From assembly GCA_024636555.1 (NCBI GenBank), contig JAGXGW010000016.1, forward strand, positions 1 through 64,000: DNA of 64,000 bases, written 5' to 3'. A program made the translations under genes and the position numbers. Each line of letters opens with the position of its first letter. The stretch's first letter is position 1. Source of the DNA: Paracoccaceae bacterium. Lineage in GTDB: Bacteria; Pseudomonadota; Alphaproteobacteria; Rhodobacterales; Rhodobacteraceae. This document shows positions 34,970 through 44,020 of this stretch, piece after piece. Below the pieces are notes generated by a model. The model did not search any database, was not told the origin of the DNA, and saw only the letters and a list, made by a program, of their open reading frames with translations.

Positions 34970-35065
34970 AAAGTCCTCCATTGGTTGCGTGTCTTGGACC
35001 GGGCCCAAGTCGTTTCTGTGAAAGCTTCAGGACGTGCGGCCTGCGCAGGGCCGGCATTTCCCGTC

Positions 35066-36952
35066 TCAGCGGCGCAACCTGTAGGCAACGGCCTGATCGG
35101 AAACCTCCGGCTTCAGGATCGAATTGCCGCCTGCTGTGAAAACGACGTAATCCTCACCCTCATGTGTGAAAACCGCCGGGATCGAGACGGCGGGCGCTTC
35201 GACAAGATCGGACCACAATTCCTCTCCGGTCGCCGCGTCGAGGGCGCGGATGCGCGAATCCATCGACGCTCCGATAAAGACAACACCGCCCGCCGTGACG
35301 ACAGGCCCGCCAAGGGTGGGAGAGCCCCAGTCCGCCAGCCCGTAAAACCCGTCAAACTGTGCCTTTCCAAACGGCACCTCGTAAAGCAATTCGCCACTGG
35401 CAAGGTCTATGGCCGAGAAAGTGCCGAAGGGTGGCGCCCAGCACGGGATGCCTGCCCAGTTGCTCCAGTTGGTCAGTTTTATGCCGTAAGGAGAGTCGCG
35501 TTGCGGTGAGTACCCCTCTTCGTTGCCGCCACCTTCGGGGTTGATCTCGTTGTATTCCTCACGGGGGATCAGGCGGATCAACTGGACGATGCGGGAGGCA
35601 TTGACGTAGAGAATCCCGCTCCGCGGATCGACGGCCACGCCTCCCCAGTTTGTCGCGCCTGCCGTGCCCGGAAAGAACAAGGTGCCTTGTTCAGAGGGTG
35701 GCGTGAACAGCCCCTGATACAGGTATTCCTCACGCTCACGGGAGCATTGGCCAAACCCGATAATGTCCGAAAAGCCCCATACCTCCGGTAGCTCGAAGGG
35801 TTCGCCGACAGGGGCAGGTATTGTGGCATAAGGCTGCGTCGGTGCTGCGACCTCTCCCTCGGCCGTGCTTTCAGGGACGGCGCGTTCCTCCACCGGAAAG
35901 AGCGGCTCGCCGGTGCGGCGGTCAAGAACAAACAAAAAACCCTGTTTGGTTGCTTGCACCAGTGCGGGGATCGTTTCGCCGTCGCGTGGGATGTCGACAA
36001 GGGTCGGGGCCGAGGGCGTGTCATAGTCCCAGATATCGTGGTGCACATGCTGAAAGGCCCATGCGATCTCACCGGTGGCGATATCTATCGCGGCCACGGA
36101 TGTCGCAAGGGGCATCGGCTCTGTCCGCTGACCACCCCAGTAGTTCGGACTGGGCGAGGAGACCGGCGCATAGACCAGTCCCAATTCGGGGTCGGCGGTC
36201 ATGGCTGTCCAGATATTCGCGGTGCCGGTGCGCGGGACCATTTCGGGCGGAATGAACCCGGTCTCCCACAGCAACTCGCCGCTACGCGCGTCAATGGCCA
36301 ACAGGTTGCCCGGCGGTGCGACCGTATATTCCCAGTCTTTGCCGGCCCACCCCAGCAGCAGCGTATCCCCCACGACCAATGGCTGCTGGAGCAGGGAGAA
36401 CGGAAAATGGTTGTTGACCGTGTTCCACTGGTTGACGTCCAGTACGCCCTGTTGCGCGAAGCTCTCGCATGGTTGGCCGGTATCGGCGTCGACAGCGTGC
36501 AGTTCCGCATCCATCGTTCCGAGAAATACACGCTTTTCGCAGGTTCCCTGCGCCCCGCTTTCCCAATAGGCCACGCCTCTGTTTTTCAGGGCGGGCTGGG
36601 TCAGCGGCTCCAGCGCAGAGGCGCTGTCATAGCTCCAGCGCTGCGTTCCGGTTGCGGGGTCCAGTGCGATGATCCGGTAGAATGGCGTGCCCAGATAAAG
36701 CGTGTCATTGGCGTAAAGCGGCGTGGCGGACCACACTGTCTCGGGGAGATCGCCCGAGCCGTCCGAAACATCGCCGGTGCGAAAGTCCCAGACACGCTCC
36801 AGATTTCCGACTGTCTCGGGCGTGAAACTTTCGACATTCGAAAATTTTGTCGAGGCCAGATCGCCGTGAAAAGCCGTCCAGCTGTCTTGCTGGGCATAAG
36901 CGGTCGTGGCGGTCAGAAGTACCGATGCTGCGGTCATGAAGCGTTTCATCAT
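35066..36952 (-). CDS. PQQ-dependent dehydrogenase (glucose dehydrogenase-like), exported
   Basis: A 628-residue quinoprotein with a Sec signal (cleavage near AYAQ at about residue 21) and an eight-bladed PQQ propeller. Seen: the family segment VHHDIWDYDTPSAPTL with the acidic residue associated with catalysis in membrane glucose dehydrogenases, and repeated W-motif blades such as LYEVPFGKAQFDGF. It matches the periplasmic part of Gcd but lacks the five membrane spans at the N-terminus; a membrane protein is encoded by the preceding coupled gene instead. No PQQ synthesis genes are in the window. Substrate (sugar, alcohol or polyol) not decided. Confidence 0.9.
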   Translation of the reverse strand: MMKRFMTAASVLLTATTAYAQQDSWTAFHGDLASTKFSNVESFTPETVGNLERVWDFRTGDVSDGSGDLPETVWSATPLYANDTLYLGTPFYRIIALDPATGTQRWSYDSASALEPLTQPALKNRGVAYWESGAQGTCEKRVFLGTMDAELHAVDADTGQPCESFAQQGVLDVNQWNTVNNHFPFSLLQQPLVVGDTLLLGWAGKDWEYTVAPPGNLLAIDARSGELLWETGFIPPEMVPRTGTANIWTAMTADPELGLVYAPVSSPSPNYWGGQRTEPMPLATSVAAIDIATGEIAWAFQHVHHDIWDYDTPSAPTLVDIPRDGETIPALVQATKQGFLFVLDRRTGEPLFPVEERAVPESTAEGEVAAPTQPYATIPAPVGEPFELPEVWGFSDIIGFGQCSREREEYLYQGLFTPPSEQGTLFFPGTAGATNWGGVAVDPRSGILYVNASRIVQLIRLIPREEYNEINPEGGGNEEGYSPQRDSPYGIKLTNWSNWAGIPCWAPPFGTFSAIDLASGELLYEVPFGKAQFDGFYGLADWGSPTLGGPVVTAGGVVFIGASMDSRIRALDAATGEELWSDLVEAPAVSIPAVFTHEGEDYVVFTAGGNSILKPEVSDQAVAYRLRR

Positions 36953-37293
36953 CCAGCTCTTTTTTCATCCCCGGCAAAAACGAAAATCAGCACCGCAAGG
37001 GTTGCGGCCATGGCGATCAGAAGCAGCGTCTGCATCAGGAAAAAGGCAGCGATTGCCGTCAATAAAGCAACGATCATGGCGAGGATTGTCAGGGTAACGA
37101 ACCATCCGCGCGACAGTGGGCGCGCGACCATCACGCCGATCAACACGGTGGTTGCAATGCTGCCCGCGACAGCGAGTCCCGCCCCGAGTGTGCCGTCCAC
37201 GCCGGTGTTGCCGAGTGGCGCAAAAAAAGCGATCAGCGCGACGGTTGCGCCGACCAGAGCGGGGACGATCGTTATAGAATGTGCCTGGTACAT
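36949..37293 (-). CDS. Small four-span membrane protein coupled to the PQQ dehydrogenase
   Basis: A 114-residue protein made almost entirely of four predicted membrane spans (about 9-28, 35-57, 62-82, 88-108), ending with a charged GDEKRAG tail. Its stop overlaps the start of the PQQ dehydrogenase (ATGA). The arrangement recalls the membrane domain fused to the N-terminus of Gcd in other bacteria, here as a separate polypeptide. It may anchor the enzyme and pass electrons to quinone; this is inference. Confidence 0.8.
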   Translation of the reverse strand: MYQAHSITIVPALVGATVALIAFFAPLGNTGVDGTLGAGLAVAGSIATTVLIGVMVARPLSRGWFVTLTILAMIVALLTAIAAFFLMQTLLLIAMAATLAVLIFVFAGDEKRAG

Positions 37294-37301
37294 GGCACAC
37301 G

Positions 37302-37326
37302 AACTGTGGAGAAGCCGATTTGTTCC
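37302..37326 (-). promoter_or_regulatory. EcfG-type promoter of the PQQ dehydrogenase operon
   Basis: On the minus strand GGAAC (37326-37322) and GTT (37304-37302) with a 17-base spacer, only 9 bases before the start of the membrane protein gene. Transcription from it would give a very short leader. Confidence 0.6.
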
Positions 37327-37402
37327 GCGGGTTCAGCCGAATGCGGGTCCGGTATCCGTTCCTGCGATGAAGATGCGCAGATGACGAGACCTGACCGGCA
37401 GG

Positions 37403-38899
37403 TCAGTCGCTTGCGCGCGCCCGCCGCCGCCATGCCTGCCACAGCGGCAGGAGGAGCAGCGCCACGGTTGCAATGACAAAACCTGCTGCGATAGGCCGTT
37501 CCAGAAACACCATCGGATCGCCACGCGAGATCAGAAAGGCCCGGCGCAGGTTGGTCTCGATCAGGGGCCCGAGCACGAAACCGAGCAAAAGCAGTGCGGG
37601 GCTGAACCTGGCGAGGGCCAGCAGGTAACCGGCAAGCCCGATCCCCGCGACGGCGACAATATCGAAAGTCAGCCCTCTGACCGAATAGACGCCCAGACAG
37701 AGGAAAACCAGAATGGCCGGATAAAGATAGTTGAACGGAATCCGCAGCATCGCCACCCAGATGCCGATCAGCGGCAGGTTCAGCACCAGCAGCAGCAGGT
37801 TCCCGATGCCGAAGCTGGCGACGAGACCCCAGAACATCTCGGGGCGGGCCTCCAGCATCATGGGGCCGGGTTGAATGCCGTGGATGACCAGCGCCCCCAG
37901 CATCAGCGCCATGATCGGATCGCCCGGGATGCCGAGTGTGAGCGTCGGTGCAAAGGCGGTGATCGCGGCGGAGTTGTTCGCGGCCTCCGGGCCAGCAACG
38001 CCCTCAACGGCCCCCGTGCCGAACCGCTCCGGTTGCCGCGCGATCCGCCGCTCCATGGAATAGCTGAGAAACGAGGACAGCGTTGATCCGGTGCCAGGCA
38101 AAGCGCCGAAGAAACTTCCCAACGCGCCGCCGCGCAGCGTGGGCAGCGCCATCCGTCGCAGATCGTCGCGGCGCGGCATCAGGCGCTTCAGTCCGATCTT
38201 TTCCATCACGCCCTGACGCGCGGGGTTGCGGACGTTGGCGATCACTTCGGCCACCCCGAACATGCCCATCGCCAGTGCCACCAGATTGATCCCGTCCAGC
38301 AGTTCTGTCTGTCCGAAGGTGAACCTTTGCGCGCCGGAATTGACGTCTGTGCCGACACAGCCCAGCAACAAGCCCAGCGTGACCATGGCAAAGCCCTTGG
38401 CGGGCCGCGCTGTCCCGATCGTCGATGCCGCAACGAGGCCAAGGATCATCATCGCGGCGTAATCCGCCGCACCGAAGGCCGTGGCCGCGCGCGACAGCCA
38501 GCCTGCCAGCAGAACCAGCACGACAATACCGATGACCGATCCGGTGAAGGACGAGACCATCGCCGTGAACAGGGCCACACCGGCCCGCCCGTTCTGTGCC
38601 ATCGGATAGCCGTCCAGCGTTGTGACAGCCGATTGCGGTGTGCCCGGAAGCCGCAACAGGATCGACGACACGGCCCCGCCGTACTGGGCGCCGTAATAGA
38701 CCCCCGCCAGCATGATCAGTGCCGCTTCCGGCGTGACGTAATAGGTGATGGGCAACAGCAAGGAGATCGCCGCCATCGCGCCGATCCCCGGCAAGACGCC
38801 GACAAAGGTGCCAAGCACGACGCCGAGAAAGCAGTAGACCAGCACTTCGGGTTGCGTGACAAATCCGATGCCGAACAGCAAGCCTTCCCAGGTTGTCAT
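37403..38899 (-). CDS. tctA: Tripartite tricarboxylate transporter, large membrane subunit (TctA)
   Basis: A 498-residue membrane protein with about 11-12 spans. Seen: the N-terminal family motif GTFVGVLPGIGAMAAISLLLP, the second internal repeat with GALPGTGSTLSSF, and GPEAANNSAA and TLGIPGDPIMALML. It drives sodium- or proton-coupled uptake of citrate-like or other carboxylates. The ATG at 38899 overlaps the stop of tctB (ATGA), which fixes this start. Confidence 0.95.
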   Translation of the reverse strand: MTTWEGLLFGIGFVTQPEVLVYCFLGVVLGTFVGVLPGIGAMAAISLLLPITYYVTPEAALIMLAGVYYGAQYGGAVSSILLRLPGTPQSAVTTLDGYPMAQNGRAGVALFTAMVSSFTGSVIGIVVLVLLAGWLSRAATAFGAADYAAMMILGLVAASTIGTARPAKGFAMVTLGLLLGCVGTDVNSGAQRFTFGQTELLDGINLVALAMGMFGVAEVIANVRNPARQGVMEKIGLKRLMPRRDDLRRMALPTLRGGALGSFFGALPGTGSTLSSFLSYSMERRIARQPERFGTGAVEGVAGPEAANNSAAITAFAPTLTLGIPGDPIMALMLGALVIHGIQPGPMMLEARPEMFWGLVASFGIGNLLLLVLNLPLIGIWVAMLRIPFNYLYPAILVFLCLGVYSVRGLTFDIVAVAGIGLAGYLLALARFSPALLLLGFVLGPLIETNLRRAFLISRGDPMVFLERPIAAGFVIATVALLLLPLWQAWRRRARASD

Positions 38900-39342
38900 G
38901 GCATACGGGGCCAGACCGGAAGGGTCATACGAAGACCAAGGTTGAACACCAGCAGCGTCAGCGCCGTGACCGCAACGGCAAGGACAATCCGCCAGACCCA
39001 GCCCTGGCGCGGGGCCGGAAGCGTGGCGACCAGCACAGCGGTCGCCGTCGCGCCGGCCAGGCCCAGCCACGGCAGGCCGAGCGCGAAAATCAGGATCGCG
39101 CCAAGGACGCCCAAGGCCGCCTTGGCCTCGAACTTGGGGGCGGTGTCCGTGCGCGCAAAGGCGGGCAGGGCAACGAACAGCCCCAACAGGAACAAGGTGC
39201 TTCCAAGGACAACCGGAAAGGCCCCCGGCCCCATGCGGCGCAACGCGCCCATGTCATAATGCACTGCCGCCCAGCCTGCCGCCCCTGCACCGATGGCGGC
39301 CAGAGCCAAGCCGCCGCAGATGTCGGCCCAATCGCGCTGCAT
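38896..39342 (-). CDS. tctB: Tripartite tricarboxylate transporter, small membrane subunit (TctB)
   Basis: A 148-residue protein with four predicted membrane spans and the family pattern MGPGAFPVVLGSTLFLLG after the first span. It is encoded between tctC (7 bases upstream) and tctA (4-base overlap), as usual for this transporter. Confidence 0.93.
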   Translation of the reverse strand: MQRDWADICGGLALAAIGAGAAGWAAVHYDMGALRRMGPGAFPVVLGSTLFLLGLFVALPAFARTDTAPKFEAKAALGVLGAILIFALGLPWLGLAGATATAVLVATLPAPRQGWVWRIVLAVAVTALTLLVFNLGLRMTLPVWPRMP

Positions 39343-39349
39343 GGTGGCC

Positions 39350-40330
39350 CTACTGCTGTGCTTGCACGCGGTCGATCACGTCGCCCCACATGGCGGTATC
39401 CGTAACGATACGCTCCCGCAGGTCCTCGGGCGTACCGGGAGCGCCCTGCCAGCCGATGGCCAGAAGCTGCTCCTGCACCGCCGCATCGGCAACGATATCC
39501 GTGATCTCGGTGTTCAGGCGCGCGATCACGTCAGGGTCGGTTCCGGCGGGCGCGATGAATGCGTTCCACAACTCGGCGCGGAAATCGTCCGGCAGGCCGG
39601 CATTGCCAGCCAGAACCGGCACGTCGGGAGCCTGTGCGAATGGCGCGGCAGAGGTGATCCCCAGCATACGCATGGTGCCTGCCTGCACGAACGGAAGCGC
39701 CGCCGACGGCGCCATGAATCCGGCATCGATCTCGCCGCCCAGAATGGAGGTGGTGACCTCGGCATAGCTGGTGAAGGGCACGTGCAGCATGCTGACACCT
39801 GCCTCGGTTGCGAACAGTTCTGCCGTCAGATGCGCGCCGGAACCCTGTCCGACCGAGCCGTAGGCGATGGCCTCTTCGTCAGCCGCTGCCGCTGCGATGA
39901 AGGCGTCCAGATCGGCGATATCGCTATCGGCCGAAACCGCAAGCACAAGCGGCGAGGTGGCGATGAGCGTGACCGGCGCGATATCCGTCTCTACATCGTA
40001 GCCCGTGCTGTCCATCATCCGCTGCGCTGTCGTCAACGGCCCGTTGATCGTGGTGCCGAAGGTGTGCCCGTCGCCCGCCGAAACCAGCATCTGCTGCACG
40101 CCGATCACACCGCCCGCACCGGGCCTGTTCTCGATCACGACGGGTTGCCCCAACCGCTGCGCCAGTTGGTCCGTCACGATTCGCGCCAGCGTGTCGGGCG
40201 ACGAACCGGCCGGAAATCCGACAAAAACCCGCAGCGGTTCGGTGGGCCAAGTGTCCTGCCCGAAGGCCGGAACGGCGGTGAATGCAGCGGTGCAAGCAAG
40301 CACAGCGCGGCGCGTCATTTGAATTTTCAC
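39350..40330 (-). CDS. tctC: Tripartite tricarboxylate transporter, binding protein (TctC/Bug family)
   Basis: A 326-residue periplasmic receptor. Starts with GTG at 40330 because GGAGGAG lies 6-7 bases upstream; signal peptide to about AFGQ at residue 24. Seen: the Bug-family signature FPAGSSPDTLARIV and PVVIENRPGAGGVIG. Ligand class (carboxylates, aromatic acids or others) cannot be read from sequence. Confidence 0.93.
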   Translation of the reverse strand: MKIQMTRRAVLACTAAFTAVPAFGQDTWPTEPLRVFVGFPAGSSPDTLARIVTDQLAQRLGQPVVIENRPGAGGVIGVQQMLVSAGDGHTFGTTINGPLTTAQRMMDSTGYDVETDIAPVTLIATSPLVLAVSADSDIADLDAFIAAAAADEEAIAYGSVGQGSGAHLTAELFATEAGVSMLHVPFTSYAEVTTSILGGEIDAGFMAPSAALPFVQAGTMRMLGITSAAPFAQAPDVPVLAGNAGLPDDFRAELWNAFIAPAGTDPDVIARLNTEITDIVADAAVQEQLLAIGWQGAPGTPEDLRERIVTDTAMWGDVIDRVQAQQ

Positions 40331-40634
40331 GGGTATCTCCTCCACTTCTCCGGTTTCAACTGACACGATGTTCCCGGCGATTGCAACTTTCCAGATCGCC
40401 GGGGCCCGCGCGCCGGCAGTCATCGGCCACCGGTCAACGTGTGATCAGCATTCGCCTTCGTCACCTCCGGCCCGCCCGGTCAATGCAATCAACGGGGCGC
40501 ACAGAAAAGCGGCGCTTGCCAATTTGATGCGGCTTTATTGATCATCCGCCGGATCGGGCGGGACTGGCGCGGGGCGTGCGCTTGCGGCAAGCGGCCTTGC
40601 ATGGGTTGAGAAAGGCAGGAATCGGCGGGCTTTC
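40331..40634. other. Divergent intergenic region, tctC/nasT
   Basis: 304 bases that must hold the promoters of the tct operon and of nasT. A TGGC...TGC element at 40565-40579 has the spacing of a sigma-54 promoter but several mismatches. A short GCTTG/CAAGC dyad lies near 40580. I see no gene. Confidence 0.5.
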
Positions 40635-41210
40635 ATGAAACTTCACATCGTCATTGTAGAGCCGGATGAGACGCGGGCGAAGCTTGTCATCGACAGCTTG
40701 CAACCGCTGGGCCATCAGGTCACGGTCATAGCCGAAGCCTCCGGTCTGGCGCGACGCGTGTGCGATATCGCGCCCGATATTGTGCTGATCGACATGTCCA
40801 ACCCGTCGCGCGATACATTGGAGGAAATGGCCCTTGCCTCGGGCCCGATGGAGCGCCCCGTTGCCTTTTTCGTGGATCGCACAGACCGTGATCTGACGTT
40901 GCAGGCCATTGAGGCAGGTGTCTCCGCCTATGTGGTGGACGGGTTGCAGCCCGAGCGGGTGGCCACGGTCATGGACGCCGCGATTGCACGGTTCCAGATG
41001 TTCCGGCGCATGCGTGTGGAACTGGAAACCACGCGCCGCGCGCTTGAGGAACGCAAGCTGATCGACCGTGCGAAAGGCATCCTGATGAAGGCACGCGGCA
41101 TCAGCGAGGAGGATGCCTATGCGCTGCTGCGGAAAACCGCGATGGATCAGGGCCGGAAAGTGGCCGAGGTTGCCAGTGCGCTGGTCACGGCGGCGGGGTT
41201 GCTGTCATGA
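40635..41210 (+). CDS. nasT: ANTAR-domain antiterminator, NasT
   Basis: A 191-residue response regulator. Seen: receiver-like domain with conserved Asp in DIVLIDMS at about residue 54, and a C-terminal ANTAR RNA-binding domain at about 130-190 (RKLIDRAKGILMKARGISEEDAY). NasT binds paired hexaloop hairpins in the nas leader RNA and prevents termination when nitrate or nitrite is present. NasS, encoded by the overlapping next gene, holds NasT inactive without nitrate. A matching leader is visible at 42474-42584. Confidence 0.96.
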   Translation: MKLHIVIVEPDETRAKLVIDSLQPLGHQVTVIAEASGLARRVCDIAPDIVLIDMSNPSRDTLEEMALASGPMERPVAFFVDRTDRDLTLQAIEAGVSAYVVDGLQPERVATVMDAAIARFQMFRRMRVELETTRRALEERKLIDRAKGILMKARGISEEDAYALLRKTAMDQGRKVAEVASALVTAAGLLS

Positions 41211-42376
41211 ACCTGACCCCGTTGCGTGTGGGCTTTGTGCCGCTGCTGGACATGGCCCCCATCGTCATCGCGCAGGAGATGGGGTTTGCACAGGCCGAAG
41301 GGCTGAAGCTGGACTTGCGGCGCGCGCCGTCATGGTCGAGCCTGCGCGATATGCTGCTGTGGGGGCAGGTGGAGGCCGCGCATATGCTCGCGCCGTTGCC
41401 GGTGGCCATGGCGCTGGGTCTTGGCGGCGCGGTGGCGCGGCTGGATATCCTGCAGGTCATGTCGATCAATGGCGATGTGATCGGCGTGTCGCAGGATCTG
41501 GCGCAACGGTTGCGCAACGTCGGGCATGAGTTTGGCTTTTCCGACGCGCGGCGGGCGCGGGATGATCTTGGCAAGGCTGCCACGGGACCCTTGCGGATCG
41601 GTGTGCCGTTTCCGTTTTCGACCCATGTGGAACTTGTGACCTACTGGTTGCGCGATGCCGCAATCGCGTTCGAGCTTTGCACCATCCCGCCGCCGCGTAT
41701 GGCCGATGCCCTTGCCGCCGGGGAGGTGGATGCCTTCTGCGTCGGGGAGCCTTGGGGGTCGGTCGCGGTTGAACTGGGGGCGGGCACATTGCTGTTGCCA
41801 AGCCGCGCCATCTGGGCGGTTGCGCCGGAAAAGGTGCTGGCCGCGCGACATGACTGGGTGAGCGAGAACCCCGCACAGACGGGCCGGCTGATGCGGGCCG
41901 TGTGGCGCGCCGCCAAATGGCTTTGCGTACCCGGGAACCGGCTGATCGCGTCGGAAATTCTGGCGCGCCCCGAATTTGTCAATGCGCCGGTGGAAGTGCT
42001 GGACCGCGCCTTGCGCGGCGAGATGGTGATTTCCCCGCAAGGCGAGTTTCGTCATGTGCCAGACATGATCCGCTTCTTCGACGGCGCCACCAGCTTTCCG
42101 TGGCGCTCTCAGGCGGCGTGGTTTGCCGTCCAGCTTGCCGCCCGTCACGGGCTTCATCCGGGCCGCAGTATAGAGGCTGCAAAGGCGATCTGCCGGACGG
42201 ATCTCTACCGGCAGAACCTGCGTGCTGCCGGGGCCGATCTGCCCGGCGCATCGGAAAAACTGGAGGGCAGCCTGCATCACGCCACGGCTGTCGCTTCCGA
42301 GCGGGGACAGATGATCCTTGCGCCGGATGCTTTTTTCGATGGTCAGATTTTCGACTCCAGCCGCAAACCGCGCTGA
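41207..42376 (+). CDS. nasS: Nitrate/nitrite sensor protein, NasS
   Basis: A 389-residue NrtA-like binding protein with no signal peptide (starts MNLTPLRVGFVPLLDMAPIV), so cytoplasmic. It sequesters NasT until nitrate or nitrite binds. Shares with NrtA the segment FPFSTHVELVTYWLRD. Overlaps nasT by 4 bases. This is the established example of a leaderless binding protein acting as sensor, parallel to the gene pair at 10934-13173. Confidence 0.94.
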   Translation: MNLTPLRVGFVPLLDMAPIVIAQEMGFAQAEGLKLDLRRAPSWSSLRDMLLWGQVEAAHMLAPLPVAMALGLGGAVARLDILQVMSINGDVIGVSQDLAQRLRNVGHEFGFSDARRARDDLGKAATGPLRIGVPFPFSTHVELVTYWLRDAAIAFELCTIPPPRMADALAAGEVDAFCVGEPWGSVAVELGAGTLLLPSRAIWAVAPEKVLAARHDWVSENPAQTGRLMRAVWRAAKWLCVPGNRLIASEILARPEFVNAPVEVLDRALRGEMVISPQGEFRHVPDMIRFFDGATSFPWRSQAAWFAVQLAARHGLHPGRSIEAAKAICRTDLYRQNLRAAGADLPGASEKLEGSLHHATAVASERGQMILAPDAFFDGQIFDSSRKPR

Positions 42377-42473
42377 ATAAAGCGGCACGAAATTGCTGCG
42401 GCTGCATAAAAGCCGGGAATGGACGGATTTTGCCTTGTTCCGCGCAGGCACCGCAAACAGTGTTGCCGTAACG

Positions 42474-42522
42474 GGTCGACGATGCAGTCGATTCGCACAT
42501 GCAGGGTTCAATGATGAACCCT
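42474..42522 (+). ncRNA. ANTAR-target RNA, paired hexaloop hairpins (NasT binding site)
   Basis: P1: GGTCGAC (42474-42480) pairs with GTCGATT (42487-42493; two G-U pairs) around the six-base loop GATGCA. P2: AGGGTTC (42503-42509) pairs exactly with GAACCCT (42516-42522) around loop AATGAT. The known consensus needs A at loop position 1 and G at position 4. P2 fits; P1 keeps G at position 4 but has G at position 1. The linker is 9 bases. Confidence 0.85.
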
Positions 42523-42532
42523 CAAGGGCACA

Positions 42533-42584
42533 GCCGCCTGACCTGATTGCGCGAATTCGCGCAGGACCGGTCGGCGGCTTTTTT
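42533..42584 (+). terminator. Leader terminator (attenuator) upstream of nrtA
   Basis: GCCGCC (42533-42538) pairs with GGCGGC (42573-42578), and GACC pairs with GGTC inside it after one bulged T. A perfect inner palindrome TGCGCGAATTCGCGCA lies in the loop, and six T follow (42579-42584). NasT binding to the hairpins just upstream should allow read-through into nrtA. Confidence 0.88.
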
Positions 42585-42630
42585 CGTTTCAGGCCCACAG
42601 AAAGCAGGGCCACAGCCAGAGGACATCACT

Positions 42631-43995
42631 ATGATCCGCAAGCTTCTCGCATCCACCTCCATCGTCACCGCCCTCGGGGTGACGTCATTGCACGCCGACA
42701 CCTTCCCCGAGATCGAAGACCTGACGCTCGGCTTTATCAAGCTGACCGATATGGCCCCGCTCGCCATCGCCTACGAGCGCGGATACTTCGAGGATGAGGG
42801 GCTGTTCGTCACGTTGGAGGCGCAGTCCAACTGGAAAGTACTGATCGACGGCGTGATCGACGGCAACCTGCAAGGCGCGCATATGTTGGCCGGCCAGCCA
42901 CTGGCCGCGACCATCGGTTTCGGGACCGAGGCGCATATCGTCACGCCCTTCGTGATGGATCTCAACGGCAATGCAACCACCGTGTCCAACGAAGTCTGGG
43001 AGTTGATGCGGCCGGCGATCCCGTCGGATGAACAGGGCAAACCTGTCCACCCTATCTCTGCCGAAGCGTTGCGCCCCGCGATCGAGGCCTTCGCCGATCA
43101 GGGGCGTCCGTTCAATATGGGCATGGTCTTTCCCGTCTCCACCCATAATTTCGAACTGCGCTACTGGCTGGCGGCTGGCGGTATCCATCCCGGCTTTTAC
43201 AGCGCCGAGAATGTCACCGGCCAGATCGACGCCGAGGTGATGCTGTCGGTAACCCCGCCGCCGCAGATGCCCGCGACATTGGAGGCCGGCACGATCTCCG
43301 GCTATACCGTGGGCGAGCCGTGGAACCAGCAGGCCGTTGCCATGGGCATCGGTGTTCCGGTGGCGACCGATCTGGATATCTTCCCGATGCGCGCCGAAAA
43401 GGTGCTGGGCCTGCGCGCCGATTTCGTGGAGCAGAACCCCAATACCGTGCGTGCCCTGACGCGTGCGTTGATCCGCGCCACCATCTGGCTGGACGAGAAC
43501 GACAACGCGAACCGCGAGGAGGCGGTGCAGATCATCAGCCGCCCCACCTATGTCGGTGCGGACCCCGCTGTGCTGCGCAACTCGATGACCGGCACGTTTG
43601 AATACGAGGCGGGAGACGTGCGCCCGGTGCCCGATTTCAACGTGTTCTCGCGATATTACGCCAACTATCCTTATACGTCGGATGCTGTCTGGTATCTCAG
43701 CCAGATGCGCCGCTGGGGGCAAATCACCGAGACAAAGAGCGACGAGTGGTTCATCGAGACAGCACAAAGCGTATTCCTGGCAGACCTGTTCTTGGAGGCC
43801 GCGCAATCGCTGGTGGATGACGGGTTGGCCCCCGCCGGGATGTTCCCCTCCGGCAGCGACGGATTCCGCGATGTCGTGGATCACGCGATTGACGGCATCC
43901 CTTTCGATGGCCGCACGCCGAACGCCTATATTGACAGCCTGCCGATCGGCCTGAAGGGCGAGCAGACTGTCGTTGGCACTGAGGTGAAGGGCTGA
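42631..43995 (+). CDS. nrtA: Nitrate ABC transporter binding protein (NrtA/CmpA family)
   Basis: A 454-residue periplasmic protein. Signal peptide of about 22 residues (cleavage near SLHA). Seen: LTLGFIKLTDMAPLAIAYE at the mature N-terminus, GQPLAATIGFG and FPVSTHNFELRYWLAAGG, typical of nitrate-binding proteins. Start ATG at 42631 follows AGAGGA, 46 bases after the leader terminator. Delivers nitrate to the NrtB permease. Confidence 0.95.
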   Translation: MIRKLLASTSIVTALGVTSLHADTFPEIEDLTLGFIKLTDMAPLAIAYERGYFEDEGLFVTLEAQSNWKVLIDGVIDGNLQGAHMLAGQPLAATIGFGTEAHIVTPFVMDLNGNATTVSNEVWELMRPAIPSDEQGKPVHPISAEALRPAIEAFADQGRPFNMGMVFPVSTHNFELRYWLAAGGIHPGFYSAENVTGQIDAEVMLSVTPPPQMPATLEAGTISGYTVGEPWNQQAVAMGIGVPVATDLDIFPMRAEKVLGLRADFVEQNPNTVRALTRALIRATIWLDENDNANREEAVQIISRPTYVGADPAVLRNSMTGTFEYEAGDVRPVPDFNVFSRYYANYPYTSDAVWYLSQMRRWGQITETKSDEWFIETAQSVFLADLFLEAAQSLVDDGLAPAGMFPSGSDGFRDVVDHAIDGIPFDGRTPNAYIDSLPIGLKGEQTVVGTEVKG

Positions 43996-44020
43996 GGCCC
44001 GCACGAAAGGAGTGCATGAG

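Noticed and set aside
40565-40579. Sigma-54-like element upstream of nasT
   Set aside because: Spacing is right but several consensus bases differ, and it lies in a very G-rich stretch, so it may be chance.
42383-42396. Sigma-54-like element (GGCACG...TTGC) in the nrtA leader
   Set aside because: The distance between the GG and GC elements is one base too short, and sigma-54 promoters are strict about spacing.
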